DNA from: Marivirga harenae
GTDB lineage: Bacteria > Bacteroidota > Bacteroidia > Cytophagales > Cyclobacteriaceae
Direction: 5' to 3'
DNA: 64,000 nucleotides
NCBI RefSeq assembly: GCF_030534335.1
Contig: NZ_CP130565.1
Span: 1,881,501-1,945,500, forward strand
The notes below the pieces were generated by a model. That model saw nothing but the letters and a program-made list of their open reading frames with translations, was not told the DNA's origin and did not search any database. This document shows positions 44,800-54,679 of this stretch, piece by piece. The stretch's first letter is position 1, and every line of letters begins with the position of its first letter. A program made the translations under genes and the position numbers.

Positions 44800-46113
44800 A
44801 TGAGAATGCTAAGTAAAATGAAGTATTGGATCGGTGCCTTAATGCTAAGTGCGCTGGTTTTTACAGCTTGTGATGATGAACCGGATGAGGCACCCGATTT
44901 GACTATCACAGCTTTAACTGCAACTGGAACAGACATCACAACTGGTGATGAGGTAACTGTTGATTTAAATGGAGCTACGTCTGCCTCAGACGTTCCGCCT
45001 GATGCTGTATTTGAAATAACATTTGATAGAGAAGTAGATGCGGCAACAGCCACAGCTTCAAATATCACAGTTAGCGATGGAGATAATAATGTTTCCATTT
45101 CTGTATCAGCAAGCGGTAGCGTTGTAACTGTAACCCCAGATGAAGACTTAATTCAGGGGACTGACTACACAGTATCAGTTTCAAGCGCACTTACTGGCGC
45201 TGATGGTGGAGCAGTTACAAATGGCTCAAGAACTTTCGATACAGCTGGTAGACTACCAGTAGTAGCCCCTCAAGAGGCAAGCCAAGTTGCATACTGGAAA
45301 TTTGATGGTGATGCTTCCGATGAGATGGGTAATTTCCAAGATGGAGAGGAAATTGCTATAGAATATCAGGAAGACCGATTTGGTTCCGTTAATAGCACTG
45401 CATATTTTGATGGTGATGCTAGTATAATTGAAGTACCTGCAGCAGCTTCATTATTAGATGATACTGAAAGTTTTACGCTTAGCTTTTGGTTAAAAGTTCA
45501 ACCAGAAGGTCATGTAAATGATAATGGAGATCCAACAGGGATGTTTGTTTTTGGTTTGGGAGCATTTTTCGGGATTCAATATGAAATTTTTGGTTCTTTT
45601 GAAGGTTCCAAATACGCAGTAAGCTATGTAAACGATGAGGGAGTAGAAACTGCTGAAGACATGTTCTATCCAAGTGAAGCTACTGACAATACTAATGGTG
45701 GATGGCAAGGCTGGGATTTCGCAAGAAGTCTTTCTCCAACTCAAATGCAAGACATTATTGTTGACAATTGGTACCATAATGTATTTACATATAATGCTGA
45801 AGAGAAAAAAGGCTATTTGTATTTTGATGGACAATTAATGAAGAGTTTTGATTTCAACTTATGGCCAGAAGGCGATACAAAAAGAACAATCACAGGGGTA
45901 ACTTACAGGGGAGCAGAACCTGAGGTATTTGATGATCTTGCATTCGGATTTATCCATTCCAGAGCAGGTAGTTTATTTGATGATGCCGCTTTTGGAAACT
46001 ACGAGAATCCAAATGCAAACCACTTTAAAGGTTGGTTAGATGATTTCAGAATTATTCATGCAGCATATTCTGAAGACGATGTGACATCTCTTTACGAAGC
46101 CGAAAGACCATAA
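44800..46113 (+). CDS. LamG-domain lipoprotein with Ig-like domain (candidate surface glycan-binding protein)
   Basis: A 437-residue lipoprotein with lipobox ALVFTAC and mature start CDDEPDEAPD, an acidic surface-export-like signal. Residues of about 30-135 form a Big_5/SbsA Ig-like domain (DVPPDAVFEITFDREVDAAT). Residues of about 150-430 are a concanavalin-like LamG domain (VAYWKFDGDASDEMGNF, SFTLSFWLKVQPEG, WLDDFRIIHAAYS). In such loci the third lipoprotein usually binds the polysaccharide at the cell surface. ATG 44800 was chosen; the earlier frame start lies inside susD. A strong terminator follows at 46135-46164. Confidence 0.8.
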   Translation: MRMLSKMKYWIGALMLSALVFTACDDEPDEAPDLTITALTATGTDITTGDEVTVDLNGATSASDVPPDAVFEITFDREVDAATATASNITVSDGDNNVSISVSASGSVVTVTPDEDLIQGTDYTVSVSSALTGADGGAVTNGSRTFDTAGRLPVVAPQEASQVAYWKFDGDASDEMGNFQDGEEIAIEYQEDRFGSVNSTAYFDGDASIIEVPAAASLLDDTESFTLSFWLKVQPEGHVNDNGDPTGMFVFGLGAFFGIQYEIFGSFEGSKYAVSYVNDEGVETAEDMFYPSEATDNTNGGWQGWDFARSLSPTQMQDIIVDNWYHNVFTYNAEEKKGYLYFDGQLMKSFDFNLWPEGDTKRTITGVTYRGAEPEVFDDLAFGFIHSRAGSLFDDAAFGNYENPNANHFKGWLDDFRIIHAAYSEDDVTSLYEAERP

Positions 46114-46134
46114 TAGTTTAATTGTTTTTCATAG

Positions 46135-46164
46135 AGCAGGGGCTGTAAAAAGCCTCTGCTTTTT
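46135..46164 (+). terminator. Intrinsic terminator after susC-susD-LamG genes
   Basis: AGCAGGGGCT (46135-46144) pairs with AGCCTCTGCT (46151-46160), with one wobble, over a 6-base loop and runs into T-rich sequence. It probably divides the import genes from the enzyme genes, allowing different expression levels. Confidence 0.8.
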
Positions 46165-46182
46165 CTTTTAAAAACCAATTCG

Positions 46183-48171
46183 ATGTCATATTCACCTAAG
46201 CCTTTATTATCCTTCCTAGTATTGTTCCTACTAAGTGGAATCTTGGTCTCCTGTAAGGAGGAGCAAGAGCCTGAGGAATTAGGTCTTTTACAATTGAGAA
46301 GTATAAGATTAGGTACCCTTGATTTAGTTGAAGGGGAGGTAACCGAAAATGCTCCATTTGACAAAGGTCTTGTCATTGAATTTACTGATCCATTGGATAG
46401 AAATTCAGCTGAGGAAAACATTAGTATTTCAACTGAAGAGGTTGATTTAGCCTTGAACTTTTCTTATCTGAACGAAGATAAAGCCATATCAGCATTGCCT
46501 GAAAATGACTTTCAAAATAATACTGTTTATACTATAACAGTTGGGACTTTACGTTCTGTAAACAACAAAGAGTTCCCTGGTGGAACCTATCAATTTAAGA
46601 CAGAACAAGGGGAGATAAAATTACTTAGTGTAGAAGTAGATGGTATATCATTACAAAGCACTAACCGAATTGACAACATATCCCTAAATCCTGAAATTAT
46701 CTTGGCTTTTAACCAAATGCTAAATCCTAATACTGATTTTAGCGATTTCATTTCACTTATCAATAAAGGAGCTCGCTTGCCTTTAAGTTTCAACCTTTCA
46801 GAAGACCAAAAAACATTGCAAGTCCAAAGCCAAGAAGAGGCAAGAGATTTGGTTCGATATAACTTTAATATATCGAATGATTTACCAAGTGAAAATGAAT
46901 TTCAATTCTCAGGATTTGACAAAATATTCTATACCCAATTAGACTCTACCTTCAAATTTAACGAACTATCAGATGAAGCGCTTTTAACAAAAGTTCAAGC
47001 CCAAACTTTTAAGTATTTTTGGGATTTTGCCCATCCCAATAGTGGATTAGCTAGAGAGAGAAATACCTCTGGAGATGTGGTGACTATTGGTGGTTCTGGT
47101 TTTGGAGTTATGGCCATTATTGTGGGCATTGAAAGAGGTTTTATCACAAGGCAAGAGGGAATTGATCGACTTGAGAAAATTGTTGATTTTTTATCTCAGG
47201 CAGACCGCTTTCATGGTGTTTGGCCGCATTGGATGAATGGAAATACAGGAAATACGATTCCTTTTAGTGAGTTGGATGATGGTGCTGATTTAGTAGAGAC
47301 CGCTTTTATGATCCAAGGTTTGTTGGCGGTAAGACAATATTTGAATGGATCAAATGCACAAGAACTGGCTATTATTAACCAGATTACTACATTGTGGGAA
47401 GAAGTAGAATGGGATTGGTTTACCAAGGGTGGAGAAGATGTATTGTATTGGCATTGGTCACCCGAAAATGAATGGGCAATGAATCTTCCCATTAGAGGTT
47501 GGAATGAGAGCTTAATAATCTATGTACTTGCTGCTTCTTCCCCTACTCATCCTATTGAAAAATCAGTTTATGATGCTGGTTGGGCCAGAAATGGCGGGAT
47601 CGTTAATGGTACTTCAACTTATGGTATTTCAATGCCAGTAGGGGAAGATAGAGGAGGCCCCCTTTTCTTTGCACATTACTCATTTTTGGGCCTAGATCCT
47701 CGAAACCTTCAAGATCAATACGCCAATTATTGGGAACAAAACCAAGCACATTCTTTAATTAACCAAGCTTATTGCATTGACAACCCCAACAATTTTGTGG
47801 GCTACAGTGAAGCTTCTTGGGGATTAACAGCAAGTGACAATCACGTAGGATATAGCGCTCACTCTCCTGGGAATGATTTAGGAGTAATTACCCCTACTGC
47901 TGCCTTATCATCAATTCCCTATACTCCTGAAGAATCTATGAAAGCTATTAAGCATTTTTATTATTTGTTAGGAGATAGGTTATGGGGCGAATATGGCTTT
48001 TATGATGCTTTTAATGTGACCCAGGATTGGTATGCCAATTCTTATTTAGCTATCGATCAAGGACCGATCATTACTATGATAGAAAATCATAGAACGGCAT
48101 TAATCTGGAATACCTTCATGCAAGATTCAGATGTGCAGAATGGGTTAGATGATTTAGGATTTACTTTTTAA
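46183..48171 (+). CDS. GH144-like lipoprotein (predicted endo-beta-1,2-glucanase), surface-exposed
   Basis: A 662-residue protein with lipobox ILVSC and mature start CKEEQEPEE, a surface-export-like signal. Residues of about 30-255 form two Ig-like domains. From about 265, LLTKVQAQTFKYFWDFAHPNSGLARER opens an (alpha/alpha)6 barrel of the glycoamylase-like/GH144 family. VTIGGSGFGVMAIIVGIERGF, RFHGVWPHWMNG, DDGADLVETAFMIQGLL and WDWFTKGGEDVLYWHWSP follow, with the family's acidic residues. Known GH144 members cut beta-1,2-glucan. It would make the first cut outside the cell. No defect was seen. Confidence 0.85.
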   Translation: MSYSPKPLLSFLVLFLLSGILVSCKEEQEPEELGLLQLRSIRLGTLDLVEGEVTENAPFDKGLVIEFTDPLDRNSAEENISISTEEVDLALNFSYLNEDKAISALPENDFQNNTVYTITVGTLRSVNNKEFPGGTYQFKTEQGEIKLLSVEVDGISLQSTNRIDNISLNPEIILAFNQMLNPNTDFSDFISLINKGARLPLSFNLSEDQKTLQVQSQEEARDLVRYNFNISNDLPSENEFQFSGFDKIFYTQLDSTFKFNELSDEALLTKVQAQTFKYFWDFAHPNSGLARERNTSGDVVTIGGSGFGVMAIIVGIERGFITRQEGIDRLEKIVDFLSQADRFHGVWPHWMNGNTGNTIPFSELDDGADLVETAFMIQGLLAVRQYLNGSNAQELAIINQITTLWEEVEWDWFTKGGEDVLYWHWSPENEWAMNLPIRGWNESLIIYVLAASSPTHPIEKSVYDAGWARNGGIVNGTSTYGISMPVGEDRGGPLFFAHYSFLGLDPRNLQDQYANYWEQNQAHSLINQAYCIDNPNNFVGYSEASWGLTASDNHVGYSAHSPGNDLGVITPTAALSSIPYTPEESMKAIKHFYYLLGDRLWGEYGFYDAFNVTQDWYANSYLAIDQGPIITMIENHRTALIWNTFMQDSDVQNGLDDLGFTF

Positions 48172-48282
48172 AGAGAGTCTATTAGGTAACTACTCGAGGG
48201 AAAATTGTATCTCTTTGATAGTCAGTGTCAAATGATAAATATTTTTAAAATTAATTATTAGATTCCATACAAATAATTTGAA

Positions 48283-49623
48283 ATGAAAAATATACTTTTA
48301 TTAATTACTACGGCATTGCTTTTTTCTTTTTGTTCTTCCCCTCAAAAGGAAAAGGAAGAAAGCACGAATAAAATGGATGATGATTCACTATTGAATTTAG
48401 TGCAATATCAAACTTTCCAGTATTTCTGGGACGGGGCAGAACCTAATTCTGGGCTAGCTAGGGAAAGATTTCACGAGGATGATGTTTATCCTTCAAATGA
48501 TAAGCATATCGTAACTACCGGAGGCTCAGGCTTTGGTTTAATGGCCATCATTGTAGGTGTAGAAAGAGGGTTTGTCGAACGAAATGAAGCGATTGCAAGA
48601 TTTGGAAAGATATTAGATTTTCTGGAAACGGCTGATCGTTTTCATGGAGCTTATCCGCATTGGTTAAATGGTGAAACGGGAGAAGTAAAGGCATTTAGCA
48701 AAAAAGATGATGGTGGAGATTTAGTGGAAACTGCTTTTCTGATTCAAGGACTTTTAACAGTCAGACAGTTTTTAGATTCTTCAATTGCAGCAGAGGAAAA
48801 ACTTGCGCAACGAATTACAAGCATTTGGGAAGGAGTAGAATGGGATTGGTACACAAAAGGTGGAGAAAATGTGTTGTATTGGCACTGGTCGCCTAACCAT
48901 GGCTGGGACATGAATTTCCCAGTCGGAGGCTATAACGAATGCCTAATTATGTATGTGTTGGCAGCCTCTTCTCCAACGCATCCTATAAAGGCCGATGTAT
49001 ATCACAAAGGTTGGGCAAGAGATGGCGCAATTGCTAATGATACAACTGTCTTTGGCTTGCCAACTATATTGGATCATTTCGAACATGCCAATAAAGCTGT
49101 TGGGCCTTTATTTTGGGCTCACTATTCCTATTTGGGTTTAAATCCTAAAAATTTGAATGACAAATACGGCAACTACTGGGATTTGAATAAAAATCATGCA
49201 CTCATTCAATATAGATATGCAGTAGAGAATCCTAATAATTTTGAGGGATATGGAGAAAATATGTGGGGCTTAACCTCCAGCTATTCCATGAGAGGATATG
49301 CTGGACATAATCCTAGTGATGATTTAGGTGTGATTTCTCCAACTGCGGCACTCTCTTCCTTTCCTTATACCCCAAAGGAAAGTATGCAGTTTCTAAAATT
49401 TTTATATGAACCTAAAAGAGATAGTTTGATAGGAAATTTCGGTGCGTATGATGCTTTCTCTTTTGAACATGATTGGTATGTACCTCGCTACTTGGCGATT
49501 GATCAAGGACCAATCCCAGTCATGATTGAAAACCATCGTTCAGGTTTGATTTGGGAGCTGTTTATGCAGAATAAAGAAATTGAAAATGGGCTTTCTAAAC
49601 TAGGGTTTTACTATGAAGAATAA
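48283..49623 (+). CDS. GH144-like lipoprotein, probably periplasmic paralogue
   Basis: A 446-residue glycoamylase-like/GH144 protein, clearly related to the upstream gene but without Ig-like domains. Conserved stretches repeat: LLNLVQYQTFQYFWDGAEPNSGLARERF, TTGGSGFGLMAIIVGVERGF, WDWYTKGGENVLYWHWSPNH and YLAIDQGPIPVMIENHRSGLIW. The lipobox FSFC is followed by SSPQKEKEE, lacking the immediate acidic run, so it is predicted to face the periplasm. It may trim imported oligosaccharides. Its stop overlaps the next esterase gene by 11 bases. Confidence 0.85.
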   Translation: MKNILLLITTALLFSFCSSPQKEKEESTNKMDDDSLLNLVQYQTFQYFWDGAEPNSGLARERFHEDDVYPSNDKHIVTTGGSGFGLMAIIVGVERGFVERNEAIARFGKILDFLETADRFHGAYPHWLNGETGEVKAFSKKDDGGDLVETAFLIQGLLTVRQFLDSSIAAEEKLAQRITSIWEGVEWDWYTKGGENVLYWHWSPNHGWDMNFPVGGYNECLIMYVLAASSPTHPIKADVYHKGWARDGAIANDTTVFGLPTILDHFEHANKAVGPLFWAHYSYLGLNPKNLNDKYGNYWDLNKNHALIQYRYAVENPNNFEGYGENMWGLTSSYSMRGYAGHNPSDDLGVISPTAALSSFPYTPKESMQFLKFLYEPKRDSLIGNFGAYDAFSFEHDWYVPRYLAIDQGPIPVMIENHRSGLIWELFMQNKEIENGLSKLGFYYEE

Positions 49624-50401
49624 GGGGAAATACTTCTTTGGTATTCTTTTGAGCCTTCTGGTATTCAATGCCAGTGGACAAGATAAATCGAGCTTCCTCA
49701 GGGCTGAATTGATTGAAGGGAAAGATACTTTAAGATATAGAATCTTGTATCCTGAAAATTTTGATCCAGCTAAAAAGTATCCTCTTGTTTTGTTTTTACA
49801 TGGAGCAGGCGAAAGAGGAAGCGATAATGAAAAGCAGCTTGTTCATGGTAGTGATCTTTTTCTTGCAAAGGATACTCGTGAGAATTTCCCAGCTGTTGTT
49901 ATTTTTCCACAGTGCCCTAAATCAGAATACTGGGCGAAAGCTGAAATAGTTCGCTCTTCTGAAGGGAACACATTTGATTTTGATTATTCACTTGACCCTC
50001 ATGCTAGTATGCGAATGGTCATGGATTTGGTAAAGAGTTTTAGCCAAAATCACTTCATTGATGAATCAAGATTATATGTGGGTGGCCTTTCCATGGGAGG
50101 TATGGGGACTTTCGAAATACTGCATAGAATGCCGAATACATTTGCCGCAGCATTTGCCATTTGTGGTGCTGGGAATCCTTATTCTGTAGGGAATTACGCC
50201 AAAAAAGTAGATATGTGGGTTTTCCATGGTGCAAAGGATGATGTTGTAGAGCCTTCTTATTCTAAAAATATGGTGAAATCATTAGAGGAAGCAGGAGCTA
50301 ATGTGAAATTCACACAGTATCCTAAGGCTAATCATAATAGCTGGGACCTGGCTTTTGCAGAACCTGAATTACTTAGTTGGTTATTTTCAAATTCAAAATA
50401 G
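49613..50401 (+). CDS. Exported alpha/beta-hydrolase (esterase-like)
   Basis: A 262-residue protein with a signal peptide ending NASGQ. The alpha/beta-hydrolase pattern is clear: oxyanion strand PLVLFLHGAGERGSDNEKQL, nucleophile elbow GGLSMGGMG (Ser), acid in FHGAKDDVVEPS and His in YPKANHNSWDLAF. This resembles the feruloyl/phospholipase-carboxylesterase type often found in polysaccharide loci. It could remove an ester substituent from the glycan. Starts inside the end of the GH144 gene, and the GH3 gene follows 7 bases after its stop, so all three are coupled. Confidence 0.85.
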   Translation: MKNKGKYFFGILLSLLVFNASGQDKSSFLRAELIEGKDTLRYRILYPENFDPAKKYPLVLFLHGAGERGSDNEKQLVHGSDLFLAKDTRENFPAVVIFPQCPKSEYWAKAEIVRSSEGNTFDFDYSLDPHASMRMVMDLVKSFSQNHFIDESRLYVGGLSMGGMGTFEILHRMPNTFAAAFAICGAGNPYSVGNYAKKVDMWVFHGAKDDVVEPSYSKNMVKSLEEAGANVKFTQYPKANHNSWDLAFAEPELLSWLFSNSK

Positions 50402-50408
50402 ATTACAA

Positions 50409-52691
50409 ATGAAATTTTTAATAGTATCCTTTCTTGGTTTTTTGTTGATTTTGGGCAGTTGTACAAATGTTCAGCAAAATGAAAACACTTCTAGTATAGA
50501 CCAAAAAGTAGATTCTTTACTGGCTGTTATGTCCCTGGAAGAAAAAATTGGGCAATTGAACCTGCCTTCCGCTGGAGATGTAAGTACTGGAATTAGTACA
50601 AATAAAGGTATAGCCAAACAAATTAAGGAAGGAAAAGTAGGAGGATTGTTCAATATTAATGGATTGGACAAAATCCGCGAAGTGCAAAAGGTTGCAGTGG
50701 AGGAAAGCCGCTTAGGAATCCCTTTAATAATAGCAAAAGATGTTATACATGGTTATAAAACGACTTTTCCGATTCCTATTGGCCTATCTGCCAGTTGGGA
50801 TATGGATTTGATAGAAAAATCGGCAAGAATAGCCGCTGAAGAAGCCTCTGCTGATGGTATTGCTTGGACTTTTTCTCCCATGACTGATATTTCTAGAGAT
50901 CCACGATGGGGAAGAGTCTCAGAAGGCAGTGGTGAAGATCCCTATTTAGGTGGTCAAATTGCTTCGGCCATGGTGAGAGGTTATCAAGGAGATGATCTAT
51001 CTGCAGCCAATACTTTGTTGGCCTGCGTAAAACATTTTGCGCTTTACGGTGCCTCTGAAGCTGGTAGAGATTATAATACAGTGGACATGGGACGCTTGAG
51101 GATGTATAATGATTATTTCCCGCCTTACAAAGCAGCAGTAGATGCAGGAGTTGGTACTGCTATGGCTTCTTTCAATGAAATAGATGGGGTTCCAGCCACA
51201 GGCAATAAATGGTTGATGACGGATGTACTTCGTTATGCTTGGGACTTTGATGGCTTTGTGGTGAGTGATTACACAGGTGTTAGCGAAATGATTGCCCACG
51301 GAATGGGTGATTTACAACAAGTTTCGGCTTTAGCCATCAATGCAGGAGTGGAAATGGATATGGTAAGTGAAGGCTTTTTAACGACATTAGAAAAATCTGT
51401 AGCAGAAGGCAAGGTTACGGAAGCAACCATAACAAATGCAGCTAGACTGATTTTGAAAGCCAAGTTTCAATTAGGCTTGTTTGATGACCCTTACCGATAT
51501 ATGGACGAAGAACGAGCTTCTCAGGAAATTTTCTCAGCTGAAAACAGAGCAGTTGCAAGAAAAATTGCTGCTGAATCTATGGTTTTATTGAAGAATGATA
51601 AGGCCTTACCGCTTCAAAAAGATGCTAAAATAGCGTTGATTGGTCCATTAGCCAATAATAAAGAAAATATGGTGGGAACCTGGAGTGTTAGCTCGGATAT
51701 CAGCAAATCAGTTTCGATTTATGATGGGATTAAAGAAGTCTCTACTAATCCTGAGAATGTGAAATATGCAAAAGGCTCTAACTTGGTCGAAGATGCTGAT
51801 CTGGAAGAGCGTATTGGCATGTTTGGCAAAAACACTTACCGAGACGACCGACCTGAAGCAGTAATGATTGCTGAAGCAGTGCAATTAGCTAAGAATGCTG
51901 ATGTGGTAGTGGCTGTTTTAGGCGAGGCTTCCGAAAGCTCTGGCGAAAGTTCAAGCTTAACGGATATCAGTATTCCTGATGTTCAGGTGAATTTATTAAA
52001 GGCATTGAAGGCCACTGGGAAAAAAATAGTAGTGGTTTTGTTAAGTGGAAGGCCACTAGTTTTAAATGAAATATTAGAAGATTCAGATGCTATTTTGAAT
52101 GCTTGGTTTCCAGGCTCTGAAGCAGGTTTGGCTTTAGCAGATGTTTTATACGGTGATGTTAATCCATCTGGAAAATTGACCATGACCTATCCTCAAAATG
52201 TAGGACAAATTCCAATTTACTATGCCCATAAAAACACGGGACGTCCTTTGGAAGGAGAATGGTTCCAAAAATTTAAGACCAATTATTTGGATGTTTCTAA
52301 CGAGCCGGAATTTCCTTTCGGGTATGGATTAAGTTATACCAGTTTCTCTTATGATAATTTAAGCTTGAGTTCAGAAAGCATAGGTATGGATGAAAGTTTA
52401 ACCTTATCTGTGGAGGTAACGAATTCCGGAGATCTTACAGGTAAAGAAGTTGTTCAATTATATATCCGTGATTTGGTGGGAACTGTTACGCGTCCTGTTA
52501 AAGAATTAAAAGGCTTTGAAAAAATCGAATTAAAGGCTGGAGAGACTAAAACCATAGAATTTACTTTAAGTAAAAGTGATCTAGGATTCTATCATCAAGA
52601 CATGAGTTTTTATGCGGAACCGGGAAAATTCAAGGTCTTTGTAGGAACTAATTCGGATGAAGTTTTAGAATCAGAGTTTGAATTAAAATGA
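50409..52691 (+). CDS. Glycoside hydrolase family 3 beta-glucosidase-like lipoprotein
   Basis: A 760-residue GH3 enzyme with lipobox LILGSC and a mature start TNVQQNE, without a surface-export signal, so probably periplasmic. Domain order is the (beta/alpha)8 barrel, then a 6-stranded sandwich, then a fibronectin-III-like C-terminus (SLTLSVEVTNSGDLTGKEVVQLYI). The nucleophile is Asp287 in GFVVSDYTGV. VKHFALYGASEAGRDYN and SPMTDISRDPRWGRVSEGSGEDP are typical. GH3 enzymes beside GH144 are known to hydrolyse sophoro-oligosaccharides to glucose. ATG 50409 was chosen, as it starts the signal; the longer frame overlaps the esterase gene. Confidence 0.92.
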   Translation: MKFLIVSFLGFLLILGSCTNVQQNENTSSIDQKVDSLLAVMSLEEKIGQLNLPSAGDVSTGISTNKGIAKQIKEGKVGGLFNINGLDKIREVQKVAVEESRLGIPLIIAKDVIHGYKTTFPIPIGLSASWDMDLIEKSARIAAEEASADGIAWTFSPMTDISRDPRWGRVSEGSGEDPYLGGQIASAMVRGYQGDDLSAANTLLACVKHFALYGASEAGRDYNTVDMGRLRMYNDYFPPYKAAVDAGVGTAMASFNEIDGVPATGNKWLMTDVLRYAWDFDGFVVSDYTGVSEMIAHGMGDLQQVSALAINAGVEMDMVSEGFLTTLEKSVAEGKVTEATITNAARLILKAKFQLGLFDDPYRYMDEERASQEIFSAENRAVARKIAAESMVLLKNDKALPLQKDAKIALIGPLANNKENMVGTWSVSSDISKSVSIYDGIKEVSTNPENVKYAKGSNLVEDADLEERIGMFGKNTYRDDRPEAVMIAEAVQLAKNADVVVAVLGEASESSGESSSLTDISIPDVQVNLLKALKATGKKIVVVLLSGRPLVLNEILEDSDAILNAWFPGSEAGLALADVLYGDVNPSGKLTMTYPQNVGQIPIYYAHKNTGRPLEGEWFQKFKTNYLDVSNEPEFPFGYGLSYTSFSYDNLSLSSESIGMDESLTLSVEVTNSGDLTGKEVVQLYIRDLVGTVTRPVKELKGFEKIELKAGETKTIEFTLSKSDLGFYHQDMSFYAEPGKFKVFVGTNSDEVLESEFELK

Positions 52692-52829
52692 TATAGTTGA
52701 ATGAAATTTTTAATTGTTCCAATTAGAAATTCATTTTTCAGATGGCGAAAACAGGGTTAAAAATCTCTTTTAAGACTTAAAAAGAGGAGCTTAAATTGAA
52801 TGTCATTGAAATGCGAAAACCATGATACT

Positions 52830-54566
52830 ATGAAGAATTTGTGCCTTTTACTTATATCGTTCTGTGTTTTGTCTTGTAATACTGAACAGAATACAGAAAG
52901 TGAAAATACGCGGAAAAGGCCTAATATTATTTTTATTATGGCCGATGATCATGCTGAGCAAGCCATTAGTGCTTATGGGCATGAAATTAGTCAATTAGCA
53001 CCGACTCCAAATATTGATAGGCTTGCAAAAAACGGTGCGATTTTCAATAGTAATTTTTGTACCAACTCCATTTGTGGACCAAGCCGTGCTGTAGTTTTAA
53101 CCGGGAAGCATAGTCACATCAATGGTTTCAGGATGAACGGTGAACGCTTTGATGGCACTCAACAAACTTTGCCCAAATTACTTCAAGCCGCAGGTTATAA
53201 AACAGGAATAGTGGGTAAATGGCATTTGCATGGCTATCCTCAAGGTTTTGATCACTGGAATATCTTGAATGACCAGGGAAATTATTATAATCCACAGTTC
53301 ATTAAAATCCAAGACACGGTCAATATCAATAAAGATAGAATTGATACTACCGCGCATTGGACAACTGATTTGGCAGATACAAGCATCGTAAATGGTTATG
53401 CCACCGATTTGATTACTGATTATGCAGTAGATTATATCAAACAAAACCAAGACAAGGAGGAACCCTTTTTTTTAATGATACATCATAAAGCACCTCATCG
53501 AAATTGGATGCCTGCTTTAAGACATCTCAATAAGTATGACGCTGTAAAGTTTCCTTTGCCGGAGAGTTATTTTACGGATCATGATGGTTCCAGGGCCTCA
53601 AAAGAGCAATTGCAAACGATTTACAAAGACATGTATGAAGGGCATGACTTGAAAATGACCAAAGAAAAAGGGAGCCCGGAGTTGGCCTGGAATCCCTGGA
53701 AATCAGATTTTAAACGCATGACTCCGGAGCAGCGTCAACAATGGGATGAAGCATACCAGCCAAAAAATGATGCCTTTCATGAAGCTAATTTATCTGGTCG
53801 AGCATTGGCGGAATGGAAAGGGCAAAGGTATTTGCAGGAATATTTGGCTACGATTGCCTCAGTGGACGAAGGGGTTGGAAGAATATTAGATTATCTGGAG
53901 GCGAATAACCTAAGTGAAAATACCATTGTGGTTTACACATCAGATCAAGGTTTTTATTTGGGTGAAAAAGGATGGTTCGATAAACGGTATATGTATGAGG
54001 AATCATTAAAAATGCCATTACTAATTCAGTACCCAGAAAAGATCAAAGCGGGAACCGTAGTGAATGCTTTAACTCAAAACCTAGATTTTGCCGAGACCTT
54101 TTTAGATTTTGCCGGAGCGGAAGTTCCATCAGACATGCAGGGGAAATCCTTCAAATCTGTTTTAGAGGGGGAAGTGAGCGATCAGGATTTTAGGGATGCC
54201 ATATACTACCATTATTACGATTTTCCTGCTTTCCATATGGTGAAAAGGCATTATGGAGTGCGAACAGATCAATATAAATTGATGCATTTTTATGATGATA
54301 TTGATACTTGGGAACTGTACGATTTGGAAACCGACCCAACAGAAATTAACAATCAGATTGATAATCCTGAATATGATCAAATTGAAGCAAACCTTCGAGT
54401 TAAATTAGATTCACTTCAAAAATTGTATAAAGTGACGGCAAAGGAATTTGAGCCCACGCCTAAAGCGAGAGTAGATAGAGCATATAAGCAGTTTGAAAAA
54501 TTGCGTGGAAATACAGGCACTTCATATGATCCTATTCTTGATAAAGACATAAAATTATGTTTATGA
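52830..54566 (+). CDS. Sulfatase (formylglycine-type) lipoprotein
   Basis: A 578-residue S1-type sulfatase with lipobox CVLSC, likely periplasmic or outer-membrane bound. The metal-binding start is NIIFIMADDHAEQAISAYG. The sulfatase motif Cys82-x-Pro-Ser-Arg (SICGPSRAVVLTGKH) is of the Cys type, needing an activating formylglycine-generating enzyme or anSME. EPFFLMIHHKAPHRNW, YTSDQGFYLGEKGWFDKRYMYEES complete the site. It likely removes sulfate from a glycan; which one is not known. The start ATG 52830 was chosen. The 138-base gap before it suggests a separate transcript from the GH3 gene. Confidence 0.92.
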   Translation: MKNLCLLLISFCVLSCNTEQNTESENTRKRPNIIFIMADDHAEQAISAYGHEISQLAPTPNIDRLAKNGAIFNSNFCTNSICGPSRAVVLTGKHSHINGFRMNGERFDGTQQTLPKLLQAAGYKTGIVGKWHLHGYPQGFDHWNILNDQGNYYNPQFIKIQDTVNINKDRIDTTAHWTTDLADTSIVNGYATDLITDYAVDYIKQNQDKEEPFFLMIHHKAPHRNWMPALRHLNKYDAVKFPLPESYFTDHDGSRASKEQLQTIYKDMYEGHDLKMTKEKGSPELAWNPWKSDFKRMTPEQRQQWDEAYQPKNDAFHEANLSGRALAEWKGQRYLQEYLATIASVDEGVGRILDYLEANNLSENTIVVYTSDQGFYLGEKGWFDKRYMYEESLKMPLLIQYPEKIKAGTVVNALTQNLDFAETFLDFAGAEVPSDMQGKSFKSVLEGEVSDQDFRDAIYYHYYDFPAFHMVKRHYGVRTDQYKLMHFYDDIDTWELYDLETDPTEINNQIDNPEYDQIEANLRVKLDSLQKLYKVTAKEFEPTPKARVDRAYKQFEKLRGNTGTSYDPILDKDIKLCL

Positions 54567-54679
54567 ATTACCTTAGGAATAGTATCAATTTTGACTAATT
54601 TACTGATAAGCATGGGGTTGTAAAGGAGGAGGTGTTGGCTACAAAACATTTAGATTATGAATTTAAGGAAAGACAAAAA

